Shown here piece after piece: positions 8,648 to 17,694 of a stretch of 51,700 nucleotides of DNA. Position numbers and translations under genes: made by a program. Location of the stretch: NCBI GenBank assembly GCA_018056165.1, contig JAGPGD010000012.1, positions 1 to 51,700 on the forward strand, given 5' to 3'. The notes under the pieces were generated by a model, which did no database searches, had not been told where the DNA came from, and saw only the letters and a list, made by a program, of their open reading frames with translations. The stretch comes from Paludibacteraceae bacterium (GTDB taxonomy: Bacteria; Bacteroidota; Bacteroidia; Bacteroidales; Paludibacteraceae). How positions within the stretch are numbered: the stretch's first letter is position 1; each line of letters starts with the position of its first letter.

Positions 8648-9280
8648 ATGAGCAAAAATAAATTTTATGTTGTCTGGAAAGGAAAACAACCTGGTATATA
8701 TTCTTCGTGGGAAGAATGTAAATTGCAAATCGATGGTGTAAAAGATGCTATTTATAAATCTTTTCTTACAGAAGAAGAAGCAATTGAAGCCTTTAAATCT
8801 CCTTCCTCAAATTATATAGTGAAAAATCTTTCTTTTTCAGAAAAAAAATCAGATGAAAAAAACAGCTTACTTCAACCAATCTTGGAAAGTATTTCCGTAG
8901 ATGCAGCTTGTAGTGGAAATCCTGGTATACTCGAATATCGAGGAGTTTATACCAGAACAGGCAAGGAAATCTTTCATCAAGGACCGTTTCAAAATGGAAC
9001 AAACAATATCGGTGAATTTTTAGCGATTGTGCACGCACTGGCTTTACAAATGAAAAAAAATACCTCCTTTCCCATTTATTCTGATAGTGCAACTGCTATA
9101 AAATGGGTGAAAACAAAAAAAGCAAAAACAAAATTGAAGGAATCACCTGAAAATGCATATCTCTTTGAGCTAGTTGAAAGAGCTGAGAAATGGTTGGAAC
9201 AATTTGAATATTCTATTCCTGTTTTAAAATGGCAAACCGAAAACTGGGGTGAAATTCCGGCTGATTTTGGAAGAAAATAG
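8648..9280 (+). CDS. rnhA: Ribonuclease H with N-terminal viroplasmin domain
   Basis: The 210-residue protein begins with a caulimovirus viroplasmin-type RNA/DNA-hybrid-binding domain (residues 1-50: KFYVVWKGKQPGIYSSWEEC). After a Ser/Lys-rich linker the RNase HI fold starts near residue 80. The four acidic catalytic residues are visible in ISVDAACSGNPG, NNIGEFLAI, IYSDSATAI and IPADFGRK. It cleaves RNA in RNA-DNA hybrids, for example R-loops. This two-domain form is common in Bacteroidota. The gene converges on the O-antigen ligase with only 7 bases between the stops. Confidence 0.93.
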   Translation: MSKNKFYVVWKGKQPGIYSSWEECKLQIDGVKDAIYKSFLTEEEAIEAFKSPSSNYIVKNLSFSEKKSDEKNSLLQPILESISVDAACSGNPGILEYRGVYTRTGKEIFHQGPFQNGTNNIGEFLAIVHALALQMKKNTSFPIYSDSATAIKWVKTKKAKTKLKESPENAYLFELVERAEKWLEQFEYSIPVLKWQTENWGEIPADFGRK

Positions 9281-9287
9281 AAAATTT

Positions 9288-10679
9288 TTATTCTTTAGTT
9301 GTTGCCTTTTTCTTTCCATTAAGAAATAAACAGACAAATAAAGTGTAATAAGTAATTCCTTTTTGTAAAGAAAGCGGCATTTCTATTTGCATCATAACAA
9401 AATAGATCAACAGAAAATACAGCAACGGAAAATTTTTATCCTTAATGGCAAAATAAAACGAACTTCCCATTAAAGCCAGTAACAAGAGCAAGCCGGGGAT
9501 ACCTAAATGGAACAGATCTCCTAAAAATTGATTGTGAGCGGTTGGATACCAGGGAATTAAAACTTTCATTCCCCCTGTACCAGTGCCTAATAAATAATGA
9601 TCTTTTAAAAACGAAAGTACAATGTCAGTTTGAATTTCGCGAGGATGGTCGTAAAAATACCCACGATAATTTTTAAAAATATAAAATCCGGCTAACAGAA
9701 CTAAAAGAGCTGAGAAAACAATTACTGAAAGAACAAGCTTTTTATTTTTTCTCAAGCTGTAAAGCAAGGTTAAAAAAATTCCAAACGGAAACATAAGCAT
9801 GCCTATACGACTCTGCAACAATAAAATAACTCCGGCTGTCATGAACCCATAAAAACCTACTTCGAAACCGGATATTCTAACTGTTTGCGGTGAATTGTCG
9901 TTTCGCCACAAATAAAACCCGATTCCAAACATCAGCGTCAAAATGAATGAAACGAAAGTAGGATGGTTGTAACCAGCCCACGCCAACAATAAATGATGAG
10001 TTTCTCCAGGAGGAATCGGAGTTGGGAAATAATTTTTTTTCAGATGAAACCCAATTCCAAAATTTACTTTATGAAAATATACTTGATAACAATATGCAAG
10101 TAGTATCATTAATAAATAAATTTCCAACAAGCGGAAAAAAATTCTTAACAATTTCCTTTTTTCGTCCTCTGAAATGGAATAAAAACTAAATGCCAATGGT
10201 ACAATTATAAAAGATAATCCCTTCCCTACAAACCGGAAACCATTCTGCGGATCAATAGACCAAATTAACCCAATATATTGAAGTAAATAATAAGCTACTA
10301 AGAAATAAAACAATGGATGAGGCTGAAAATGAATTTTCTTTTTTGAAGCATAAATTATTACCAATCCTGCAAAAGCAACTGTTGCTACAATGCTGGTATA
10401 GAAACTTAAAACTGTTGAGATAATTAGAAACAACAAAGCCAGGTTTAATACAAACTCCCATGAAAATTTTATTTTAGCTCTTTCTTTTTTAAATATAAAA
10501 TAAGATAAGGTTAGATTAATAATAAAAAACAAAATGGCTATTATTGTGAGAAAAGGAATGTTTTGCTCATTGGTAATGGTGGTAAAATGATAGATTGCCC
10601 GAATAATCCAGAAAAAAACAAAAGCAACCAAAAAATTACTAATAACAAAACGATCTCCTACAGAAAGTTTACGAATCAT
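9288..10679 (-). CDS. O-antigen ligase/polymerase family membrane protein
   Basis: The 463-residue protein has about twelve membrane segments. A large loop before the C-terminal third contains the Wzy_C hallmarks: QSRIGMLMFPFG with its Arg, then GTGTGG and TAHNQFLGDLFHLGIPG with the conserved His and Asn. WaaL-type ligases join O-polysaccharide to lipid A-core at the periplasmic face; Wzy polymerases share the fold, and the two cannot be separated here. It is the last gene of the operon starting at 14405, 18 bases after the preceding gene. In T9SS-bearing relatives the ligase is also needed for making the A-LPS anchor. Confidence 0.82.
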   Translation of the reverse strand: MIRKLSVGDRFVISNFLVAFVFFWIIRAIYHFTTITNEQNIPFLTIIAILFFIINLTLSYFIFKKERAKIKFSWEFVLNLALLFLIISTVLSFYTSIVATVAFAGLVIIYASKKKIHFQPHPLFYFLVAYYLLQYIGLIWSIDPQNGFRFVGKGLSFIIVPLAFSFYSISEDEKRKLLRIFFRLLEIYLLMILLAYCYQVYFHKVNFGIGFHLKKNYFPTPIPPGETHHLLLAWAGYNHPTFVSFILTLMFGIGFYLWRNDNSPQTVRISGFEVGFYGFMTAGVILLLQSRIGMLMFPFGIFLTLLYSLRKNKKLVLSVIVFSALLVLLAGFYIFKNYRGYFYDHPREIQTDIVLSFLKDHYLLGTGTGGMKVLIPWYPTAHNQFLGDLFHLGIPGLLLLLALMGSSFYFAIKDKNFPLLYFLLIYFVMMQIEMPLSLQKGITYYTLFVCLFLNGKKKATTKE

Positions 10680-10697
10680 AATTCAACTTTTAAATGA

Positions 10698-12182
10698 TCA
10701 AATAGTTTTTGAAATGTTTTTATGTTTTCTCCAGCGATATTTTAAAATCCAGTCTATACAATTTTTTTCGTCCAAATTTCGTGCTCTGGCATATGCTTTT
10801 GCTATAATAGTTAAAGCTTCAGGTTCTAAATTTAATCTTTCAAAATTTTTGCAACCTTCTTCGGGTGATACTTTTTTAAATTTTATCCGATTCAGGTCAA
10901 CTATTTCAAATAAAACTTCCTTCCCTTTGATAGAAAATAAAATATTTCCTTCAGAATAATCACCATGCAAAACATTATTCTCGTGCAATTTAGCAGAAAA
11001 CTTTGCAAATTCCTTTAAAATAAGCTCCCTATCTTTAAAATCTTTATTTGCAATGATTTCATCAAATCGATACTCACATTCAGATGCCAAAGCAGCATAA
11101 AAACTTTGAGAAAAAAAGAACAAATTTTTTTGTTCATAATAACCAATAGGAACGGGTGTTTTTATCCCTAACGATTGAAGTTTCAAAGCATATTCATAAG
11201 ATCTTCGTGCTTTCGATTTTCTAAAATTTCCATAAATAAAGCGATTAAAGAAATTTGGTGACTTGAACCATTTCACGACCCATTTCTGGGTCCCAATTGA
11301 AAAAATTTTAATGATATTCCTTCCTGAATGAATTGTTTCGCCTTGATGAGGAAAAATGTCTGGCAAAGAATAAAAAAATTCTTCTTCTTTTTTAAAATCA
11401 GGTGAAATAACAAAAGCTTCAGGTCTAAAAAGATGAATGAAAAAATTTAATAAGCGTGATAAAGAGCGTTGATAATGCAATTTTCCTCCCAATTCGTGAT
11501 AAAAAAATGCTTTGTGACGACGGTTTAAAACGTCAATAATATGTTTTTTTAAACGACGATCGGTCACTCGTTTTGAATGCTGACGTATACGATAATAAAC
11601 ACCAACTTCCGGTAAATGATAAACTTCCCCACCATTTTTTAACATCGAAATCCAAAATTCCCAATCTTCTCGTCCAATGATTTCTTCGTTATAACCGCCA
11701 ATTTTCAAAGCGTCTGCGCTTCTATACAGGGCACAGGCATCAATAATGTTTTTTCGAGCGAGCAATGTTTTTTTATATTTTCTATATTTTTTTATTCCAT
11801 TTTTTTCGCCAAATAACATTATTTCACAGGTTACTATTTTGACTTGAGATTGATTTTGGAGAATATTTACCGCTTTTTCGATAAAATCAGAAGAAATTTT
11901 GTCGTCAGCATCTACTGGCAAAATAAATTCCCCTCTGGCTTTTTGTAATCCTAAATTTCTTGCTACCGAAACTCCTTGATTTAGTTGAGAATAAAAATGA
12001 ACACGTGGATCTTTGCGAACATAAGTCTGAGCTATTTCAGAAGAATGATCAGTAGACCCATCGTCAATGATAAGAACCTCAATATTTGGATAAGTGGAAG
12101 CTAATACCGAATCAACTGCTTCAGCTAAATATTCTTCCATATTGTACACAGGAATAATAACGGATACCAAAGGATTTTCCAT
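10698..12182 (-). CDS. Fusion of GT2 glycosyltransferase and InaA/WaaP-like LPS kinase
   Basis: The 494-residue protein has two domains. Residues 1-240 are a GT-A family 2 transferase: VSVIIPVYNMEEYLAEAVDS, IDDGSTD, a DADD nucleotide-sugar/metal motif near residue 92, and GREDWEFW. Residues about 270-494 look like a lipopolysaccharide kinase of the InaA/Kdo-kinase/WaaP group. They include a VAIK-like Lys (WVVKWFK), a catalytic loop (LHGDYSEGNIL) and a metal-binding DLN in IVDLNRIKF. It could add a sugar and phosphorylate the same core oligosaccharide, acting on the cytoplasmic face. It lies 4 bases after the previous gene. The two activities are usually separate neighbouring genes in Bacteroidota. 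Confidence 0.82.
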   Translation of the reverse strand: MENPLVSVIIPVYNMEEYLAEAVDSVLASTYPNIEVLIIDDGSTDHSSEIAQTYVRKDPRVHFYSQLNQGVSVARNLGLQKARGEFILPVDADDKISSDFIEKAVNILQNQSQVKIVTCEIMLFGEKNGIKKYRKYKKTLLARKNIIDACALYRSADALKIGGYNEEIIGREDWEFWISMLKNGGEVYHLPEVGVYYRIRQHSKRVTDRRLKKHIIDVLNRRHKAFFYHELGGKLHYQRSLSRLLNFFIHLFRPEAFVISPDFKKEEEFFYSLPDIFPHQGETIHSGRNIIKIFSIGTQKWVVKWFKSPNFFNRFIYGNFRKSKARRSYEYALKLQSLGIKTPVPIGYYEQKNLFFFSQSFYAALASECEYRFDEIIANKDFKDRELILKEFAKFSAKLHENNVLHGDYSEGNILFSIKGKEVLFEIVDLNRIKFKKVSPEEGCKNFERLNLEPEALTIIAKAYARARNLDEKNCIDWILKYRWRKHKNISKTI

Positions 12183-12186
12183 TTTC

Positions 12187-12909
12187 TCAAATTTTATCTC
12201 TACCTTTTGTATATTTCAGCCAGTAATATTTTAGAGGATGCGTGTATTTAAGTTGCTTCCACGGGCGACTGCTGTGAGGCAAATGCAAAACAGGCAAATG
12301 GGTCAGTAAATAATTGTTGAATCCCAATTCTTTTGCTTTGTGTGAAATAAAAACGTCATACCATGATTTGTCAGGATTTAATTCTTCAAAATTATAGGCA
12401 GATAAAAATGAATGACTCAAAAGTGTACAACAAAAACTGAGTCTTTTTTTTGTTTGGACAATTCCTTTTTCATATTTCCGTGCATATAAATAAGGAAAAT
12501 TTATTTCTCCTGATTCGTTGCGCGTAATAGCTGCTACCAAAGCTGGCTTTTCTACAAAAGTGGTAGTTGTAAATAAATTTTGAATAGTATTTTTTTCTAC
12601 AATAACATCCGATTCTACAATGATTAAATGAGCTTTTTCTTGCAAAGCTTTTTTTTGTGCTAATTGTAAAATTAGCAAGTAATTAGGAGATGGATGAGAG
12701 GTTAATTCCGGAAGATTTACCAATTCAAATCCTTTTTCATTTGATAATGATTGAAGTTTTTCTGTGTTTTCTGCGGTACTAAAATCATTATAAACAGTAT
12801 ATTTGTAATCAATTGATATTTCGGAATTTAAAATAGCTTCGATGGTTTGAAAAGCAATATCGATTGCATCTTTTACAGGAGTTATAATATGTAATTTATT
12901 TATATTCAT
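12187..12909 (-). CDS. Glycosyltransferase, GT-A family 2-like
   Basis: A 240-residue protein with a GT-A-like start (LHIITPVKDAIDIAFQTIEAIL) and a strand ending in HLIIVESDVIVEKN, where ESD sits at the place of the DxD motif. A later WYDVFISHKAKELGFNNYL resembles the acceptor-side region (ED/DxF) of GT2 enzymes. Sugar and acceptor are unknown. Its ATG overlaps the stop of the flippase gene (ATGA), indicating translational coupling, and the GT2-kinase gene follows after 4 bases. Function in core or O-antigen assembly is inferred from the operon. Confidence 0.72.
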   Translation of the reverse strand: MNINKLHIITPVKDAIDIAFQTIEAILNSEISIDYKYTVYNDFSTAENTEKLQSLSNEKGFELVNLPELTSHPSPNYLLILQLAQKKALQEKAHLIIVESDVIVEKNTIQNLFTTTTFVEKPALVAAITRNESGEINFPYLYARKYEKGIVQTKKRLSFCCTLLSHSFLSAYNFEELNPDKSWYDVFISHKAKELGFNNYLLTHLPVLHLPHSSRPWKQLKYTHPLKYYWLKYTKGRDKI

Positions 12910-14405
12910 ATTTTTTTAAATAATCGATTAACCACTGGAATATTTTCCAGAGGAAGATCATGCTTTATAAGATATGAAACAAAGAAAATAAGTAAAATAG
13001 TGTTGAATACTAAATTCAATCCCATTGAAGACGTGGAAATTAGCAAACTGACGGTATAAAGCACAAGCGTTAAAAGCGTGTAAACCCCCATTTTTTTAAG
13101 ATCATATTTTATCGGCATATATTTTTGTCCTAAAAAATAGGAAATTAGCATCATAACAAAATAACAAGCAAATGAAGCCCATGCAGAAGCCATATAACTA
13201 AATATTGGAACAAATAAAATATTAATGGTCAACACAACAATACTTCCAATAATTGATATAATAGCTCCGTAATAAGTTTTGTCAGTCAATTTATACCAAA
13301 GAGATAGATTAAAAAAGATGCCTTGAAATAAATAGGAAAACAGAACTATAGGTACAACCCGTAGCCCTTCCCAATAATCGCTGCGAATAAGAAATTTAAA
13401 AATATCTAAATAAAAAACCATTCCCAAAAAAATCAGTAATGAAAAAATGACAAAATATTTCATTGCTTCGGCATAAGCTTCTTTGCTATCTTTATCCTTA
13501 TATTGAGCAAATATGAATGGTTCATAGGCATATCGAAATGCTTGGGTAAACATCATCATTACCATTGAAATTTTAAAACAGGCTCCGTAAATGCCAAGTT
13601 GCGAAGCCGCATACGCTTTGTCTTCGAAAAGGAAAGGAAAAATAATTTTATCCACCGTCTGATCAAGAATGCCAGCAATTCCTAATATCAGCAATGGAAA
13701 AGAATATTGCAACATTCTTTTCCATAAGTCTGAATCAAAGCGGAAATTAGCTGTTCGTATATCGGGTAATAAAGCCAACGTCACTGAAAGTGTCGAGATT
13801 AAATTTGCGACAAAAATATAACCCACGCCATAATTCGGATTGTAGAACCAATCAATTAAAGAAGGAGCTTTTTTCGCAATAATAGGGCAAAGAACCAGAA
13901 AAAATATATTAAAAAGAATATTCATAAAAATCATGAATAGCTTTAAAGCAGCAAACTTTATGGGGCGATTTTTATATCGCAAATAAGCAAAAGGAATAGC
14001 ATCAAAAGCATCCATTGCAACAATCACGGCAAGCATAGCGATGAACTCCGGATGTCTGGAATAACCCATGCCAGTAGCTATGGGACGTGAAAAAATAACG
14101 CATAAAGCAGCAAAAAGTAAAGAGGTTGTTCCAATCGATATTAATGTTGTTCCATAAACTTTATTGGGATTTTCCTCAGTTTTATTAGCAAATCGAAAAA
14201 AACCTGTTTCCATTCCATAAGTCAAAATCACCAGCAGTAAAGCTGTCCAGGCATAAAGATTGGTAACAATGCCATAATCTGCCGAACTGGGTAAAACGTA
14301 AGTATATAATGGAACCAGGCACCAGTTTAGAAATTTTCCTATAATACTGCTTAACCCATAAATGGCAGTATCCTTTGCCAGTTTTTTCATTTGCCTTTGT
14401 GCCAT
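12906..14405 (-). CDS. Polysaccharide flippase, Wzx/MVF-type
   Basis: The 499-residue protein has 12-14 predicted membrane segments. The start MKKLAKDTAIYGLSSIIGKFLNWCLVPLYTYVL (from residue 6) is characteristic of the polysaccharide-biosynthesis (MATE/MVF-like) exporter family. It moves undecaprenyl-linked oligosaccharide across the inner membrane before ligation. It is the first gene of the operon 14405-9288, followed by two sugar transferases and the ligase. A slightly later start (residue 5, MKKLAK) is possible. The promoter must lie in the 100 bases between this gene and the IS30 element. Confidence 0.87.
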   Translation of the reverse strand: MAQRQMKKLAKDTAIYGLSSIIGKFLNWCLVPLYTYVLPSSADYGIVTNLYAWTALLLVILTYGMETGFFRFANKTEENPNKVYGTTLISIGTTSLLFAALCVIFSRPIATGMGYSRHPEFIAMLAVIVAMDAFDAIPFAYLRYKNRPIKFAALKLFMIFMNILFNIFFLVLCPIIAKKAPSLIDWFYNPNYGVGYIFVANLISTLSVTLALLPDIRTANFRFDSDLWKRMLQYSFPLLILGIAGILDQTVDKIIFPFLFEDKAYAASQLGIYGACFKISMVMMMFTQAFRYAYEPFIFAQYKDKDSKEAYAEAMKYFVIFSLLIFLGMVFYLDIFKFLIRSDYWEGLRVVPIVLFSYLFQGIFFNLSLWYKLTDKTYYGAIISIIGSIVVLTINILFVPIFSYMASAWASFACYFVMMLISYFLGQKYMPIKYDLKKMGVYTLLTLVLYTVSLLISTSSMGLNLVFNTILLIFFVSYLIKHDLPLENIPVVNRLFKKI

Positions 14406-14514
14406 TTTCTAATTTTTTTGATTTTTTAAATGGATAAATTTAATTTTTTCGCAAATGATTCAGAAAATGTAAGATGTATCAATAAAAAATCTTTAGAGAA
14501 TAAATTAGCTGAAT

Positions 14515-15512
14515 TCAAGTCACAAATGCAACTTTTTGGTTAGACAAATTTCGTAATAAAAATTCATTTGATGTTAAGAAATTTAATTTTTTTCTTGGCT
14601 TGTTATTCAAAATATCTTCTACTCGCTTTATATCCTGATCAGAAAGATTTTCAAAAGAAGTTTTTTAGGAAAATACTGACGAATAAGTCCGTTTGTATTT
14701 TCATTAGCTCCTCTTTCCCATGAATGATAGGGTTTGGCAAAAAAGAAATCCACTTTCAATTCTGAGCTGATCATTTTATGTTCGGCAAACTCCTTACCGT
14801 TATCGGAGGTGATCGTATGAATCATATTTTTTATAAGGCAACAATCATTCTATGACTTTTTGAGCAAGTTCTTTAGCATCTTTAGCATCTTTACCATCTT
14901 TACCATCTTTACCATTCAGTTTTCAATAATAACTATACTACTCACCCTTTCATTGATCGTTAGCAAAACTCCTTTATGATTTTGCACTATCAGTGTATCT
15001 ATTTTCAGCTTACCCCATCTTTCTTTCTTAGCAACAATCTCAGGTCGTTGACCTATATCCACTCTATCTTTAATAATACCTCTGGTATCTTTTGCATTTC
15101 TTCGTTTTTGGTATTTTACATCCTTTGTGTCGCAAATGAGTATAAAGATTACCTCCTTCCTTTTTATCTTTCCACACATATAAATACTTTCAGGAATAAC
15201 ATATATTCTTCCATCTGCGTTGGCTCTTTCTGCTATCTGTTCAGGACTGAAATCCTTTGCAAGGCATTCTGCTACATATTGTTTTACTTCTTCTGTAAAA
15301 CGGATATGTTTGGGCTTATTCTTTTGCCTGTTTTCGTATTTGCGTTGTGCCAAATCTGCTCTATATTCCCTGTCTCGATTATCGCAATTACGCTTTAGTT
15401 CACGCGATACAACCGATTTATCTTTCCCGATAGCTAATGCTATATCTTTTTGTTTCCATTCTTGTTGGATCATTGCCCAAATTGTATACTTTTATTCTAT
15501 GGTTAAATGTTT
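14515..15512 (-). pseudogene. IS30-family transposase, disrupted (copy 2)
   Basis: The initiator ATG found in copy 1 is deleted, and the eighth codon (CAA, Gln) is TAA. Downstream, 185 codons are open (14916-15473) and include the HTH (IALAIGKDKSVVSRELKRN) and the first DDE Asp region (KIDTLI). A frameshift at the 9-bp repeat near 14916-14930 ends this frame. Another nonsense change and a shift follow before the ITSDNGKEFA / ERGANENTNGL block (14628-14825), and a last frameshift lies after IRQYFPKK. It cannot produce transposase. Confidence 0.92.
14871..14916 (-). repeat. 9-bp tandem repeat inside the IS30 copy 2 pseudogene
   Basis: On the minus strand the unit GGTAAAGAT occurs three times, followed by two GCTAAAGA(T/A) variants. 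They encode an expanded Gly-Lys-Asp/Ala-Lys-Asp run where copy 1 has a single GKDAKE. This is a slippage expansion specific to this copy. Confidence 0.85.
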
Positions 15513-15560
15513 CTTTGTAACTTTTTATAGAAAAAAGACAAAGTAAAGCATTTATTCCTT

Positions 15561-15598
15561 CAAGACAAAAGAGAAAAACGTTTTTCTCTTTTGTCTTG
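15561..15598. terminator. Perfect 38-bp palindrome in the IS30 copy 2 leader
   Basis: CAAGACAAAAGAGAAAAAC is followed at once by its exact reverse complement, with no spacer. Copy 1 (about 450-495) and the remnant (about 29510-29560) have imperfect hairpins at the same place. Position between the left end and the transposase start suggests a bidirectional hairpin that stops outside transcription from entering the transposase gene. Confidence 0.65.
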
Positions 15599-15657
15599 AT
15601 AAATAATTTTCCTTTACCTTTTATTTCCCTTTAAAAAGTTGCATTAATTATTTGAAT

Positions 15658-16149
15658 TTACGCCTAATTAGTTTGTTCTTTCAAAAAACTTTTTTGCTAT
15701 TAGGAGAAGTTTAAAAACCAATTATTCTGGATTTATCCCTACCAATGAATGAATCTAATTGAAAACTTTCCATTCTACTTGAGACTATCAATTGGCATAA
15801 AAATTGTAAAGTTTACTTTTAAAACATTTAATTTTATAAATTAAAGTTTATAAAAGTTTTTTGAAGAGGCAAAATTAATTTTTAGTTAGTTTTTTTATTT
15901 TCAGTGGAGGAAGATAGAATTTTTTTAAATATTATTCTTACTCAATTACTTGATTTTAAATTACATTTGAAACTTATCATACTAAAAATAAGTTTCATTA
16001 AACTAAAATACTTTGAATAACGTTTATTATATAAAAAATATCAATTTTCAATAATAAAAAATTTCATTTTTGTTGTATTTAATATAATTATGTTAAATAT
16101 TATGAAAAATTATCTTAAATATTTATATTTAGTGTAAATTTGTTTCATT
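15658..16149. other. Non-coding AT-rich gap of about 490 bp
   Basis: No open frame worth calling. It separates the IS30 copy from rprX and must contain the rprXY promoter. A TAAATTTG matching the -7 consensus lies at 16135-16142, only 7 bases before the rprX ATG. If used, it would give a nearly leaderless transcript, but no -33 box is visible. Confidence 0.5.
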
Positions 16150-17694
16150 ATGAAGAAAAGAACTATTTGGATATTGATTATTTCAATGGTTGTTACATTT
16201 GTAGGTTTAATTTTGCTACAAATTCGCTATGTGAAGATCAATGCTGAAATGATTGAGAACCAGTTTGATGAAAATGTACAACGAAGTTTATTCCAAACAG
16301 TAAGATTGGTAGAAGAAAATGAGGCATTACAATATTTAGGACAAATATTAGACGAACCAGATTATAAAACGAAAGAAAATAACAAAAAATTAAATTTTAC
16401 TAACGAACAGTTACAGTTAAAAGATAAAGAAACTAATTTAACACAAAATTCAAAATTAGCTCAGGAATCAAAAGAACTTGCTAAAATTCAGTTGTCTACC
16501 AGACAAGGGAAATCCACTATTGAAGAGACCTCGCATGAATTGCAAAAAAAGTTTTTTGAAAAATTTTCCCGATCAAAAACTATTTTAGATCAAGCAGTTT
16601 TTAGATGGTTAAAAGAAGTAGAAAATAAAGATATTTCAGAAAGAGTTAATTTTGATGAGCTTAATGAAATTCTCGAAAACATTTTAAATAATAATGGCGT
16701 AAATTTACCATTTAATTATTCTATTGTTGACAAACAAGGCAGAACAATTTATAAAAAGACTAATGTAACGACTAAAAATGAGGAAGTTAATCCAAAAAAT
16801 GTATATTCTCAAAAACTTTTTCCGTTCGAAGAAACCAGTCATCCTTATTATTTGCAGGTGATTTTTCCTACAAAACAAAGTTACATTTTGCATTCAATGA
16901 ATATGTTGCTACCTTCAATTGTTTTAGTGATTTTGATACTGGTAATTTTTATTGTAACTATCATTATCATTTTCAGGCAAAAGCAATTAAATACTATGAA
17001 AAATGATTTTGTAAATACTATGACTCACGAATTAAAAACACCCATTGCTACCATTTCATTAGCATCACAAATGTTGCAAGACCCCAATATTGTAAAAACA
17101 CCAGAAACACTACAACATTTGGCAGGCCTTATTCGTGATGAGACCAAACGATTAAGTTTCCAGGTAGAAAAAGTGTTACAGATGGCACTTTTTGAGAAAG
17201 AAAAAGCAATGTTAAACTTGAGTGAAATTCATATAAACTCATTGATTCAAGATGTTATCAAAAGCTTTTCATTAAGAGTTACCAGTAAGGGTGGCGAAAT
17301 AATTTCGAAGTTAAATGCTACAGACGACTTAGCTCTGATCGATGAAGTCCACTTTACTAATGTTATTTTTAATTTAATGGACAATGCCCAAAAATACACT
17401 GGAGATAAACCTTTAATTTTAACCATTGAAACATGGAATGAAAAGGACAATATCTGTATCAGTATAGAAGATAACGGTATCGGAATCCGAAAAGAAGACT
17501 TGAAAAGAATATTTGATATGTTTTATCGGGTTTATACAGGCAATTTGCATGATGTTAAAGGGTTTGGGTTAGGATTAGCTTATGTAAAAAAAATTGTAAC
17601 AGATCACAATGGAACTATTAAAGTGGAAAGCGAACCAAATATCGGAACTAAATTTACTATTACATTACCAACTCTAAAAAAACAAAAACAATGA
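16150..17694 (+). CDS. rprX: Sensor histidine kinase RprX
   Basis: The 514-residue protein has a membrane segment at about 6-25, a large extracytoplasmic region rich in charged residues, and a second segment at about 252-276. The HisKA box FVNTMTHELKTPIATISLAS puts the phosphorylated His at residue 293. The ATPase domain has NLMDNAQKYT (N box), EDNGIGIRKEDL (G1), FYRVYTGN (F box) and GFGLGLAYVKKI (G2). It pairs with the regulator at 17691, whose ATG overlaps this stop. The regulator closely resembles Bacteroides RprY, so this is the cognate RprX; the signal is unknown here, though the Bacteroides pair is tied to antibiotic and oxidative stress responses. Confidence 0.85.
   Translation: MKKRTIWILIISMVVTFVGLILLQIRYVKINAEMIENQFDENVQRSLFQTVRLVEENEALQYLGQILDEPDYKTKENNKKLNFTNEQLQLKDKETNLTQNSKLAQESKELAKIQLSTRQGKSTIEETSHELQKKFFEKFSRSKTILDQAVFRWLKEVENKDISERVNFDELNEILENILNNNGVNLPFNYSIVDKQGRTIYKKTNVTTKNEEVNPKNVYSQKLFPFEETSHPYYLQVIFPTKQSYILHSMNMLLPSIVLVILILVIFIVTIIIIFRQKQLNTMKNDFVNTMTHELKTPIATISLASQMLQDPNIVKTPETLQHLAGLIRDETKRLSFQVEKVLQMALFEKEKAMLNLSEIHINSLIQDVIKSFSLRVTSKGGEIISKLNATDDLALIDEVHFTNVIFNLMDNAQKYTGDKPLILTIETWNEKDNICISIEDNGIGIRKEDLKRIFDMFYRVYTGNLHDVKGFGLGLAYVKKIVTDHNGTIKVESEPNIGTKFTITLPTLKKQKQ

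Larger units (their letters stand above)
14513..15657 (-). mobile_element. IS30-family insertion sequence, copy 2, inactive and inverted
   Basis: The element is about 1.15 kb. Right terminal repeat at 14513 (ATTCAAGTCACAAATGCAAC) and left terminal repeat, minus strand, ending at 15657 (one change from copy 1: ATTCAAATAATT). It is related to copy 1 over its whole length but carries different disabling changes, a tandem 9-bp expansion and a perfect long palindrome in the leader. Copies 1 and 2 face each other and flank about 13 kb. Confidence 0.88.

Noticed and set aside
14976..15546. Plus-strand open frames of 140 and 108 codons across IS30 copy 2
   Set aside because: They are antisense to the transposase pseudogene, and the same antisense frames appear in copy 1. 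The encoded sequences are mirror products of the transposase codons.
16135..16142. TAAATTTG as a firm promoter for rprXY
   Set aside because: It lies only 7 bases before the ATG and lacks a -33 box. I mention it only in the gap description.
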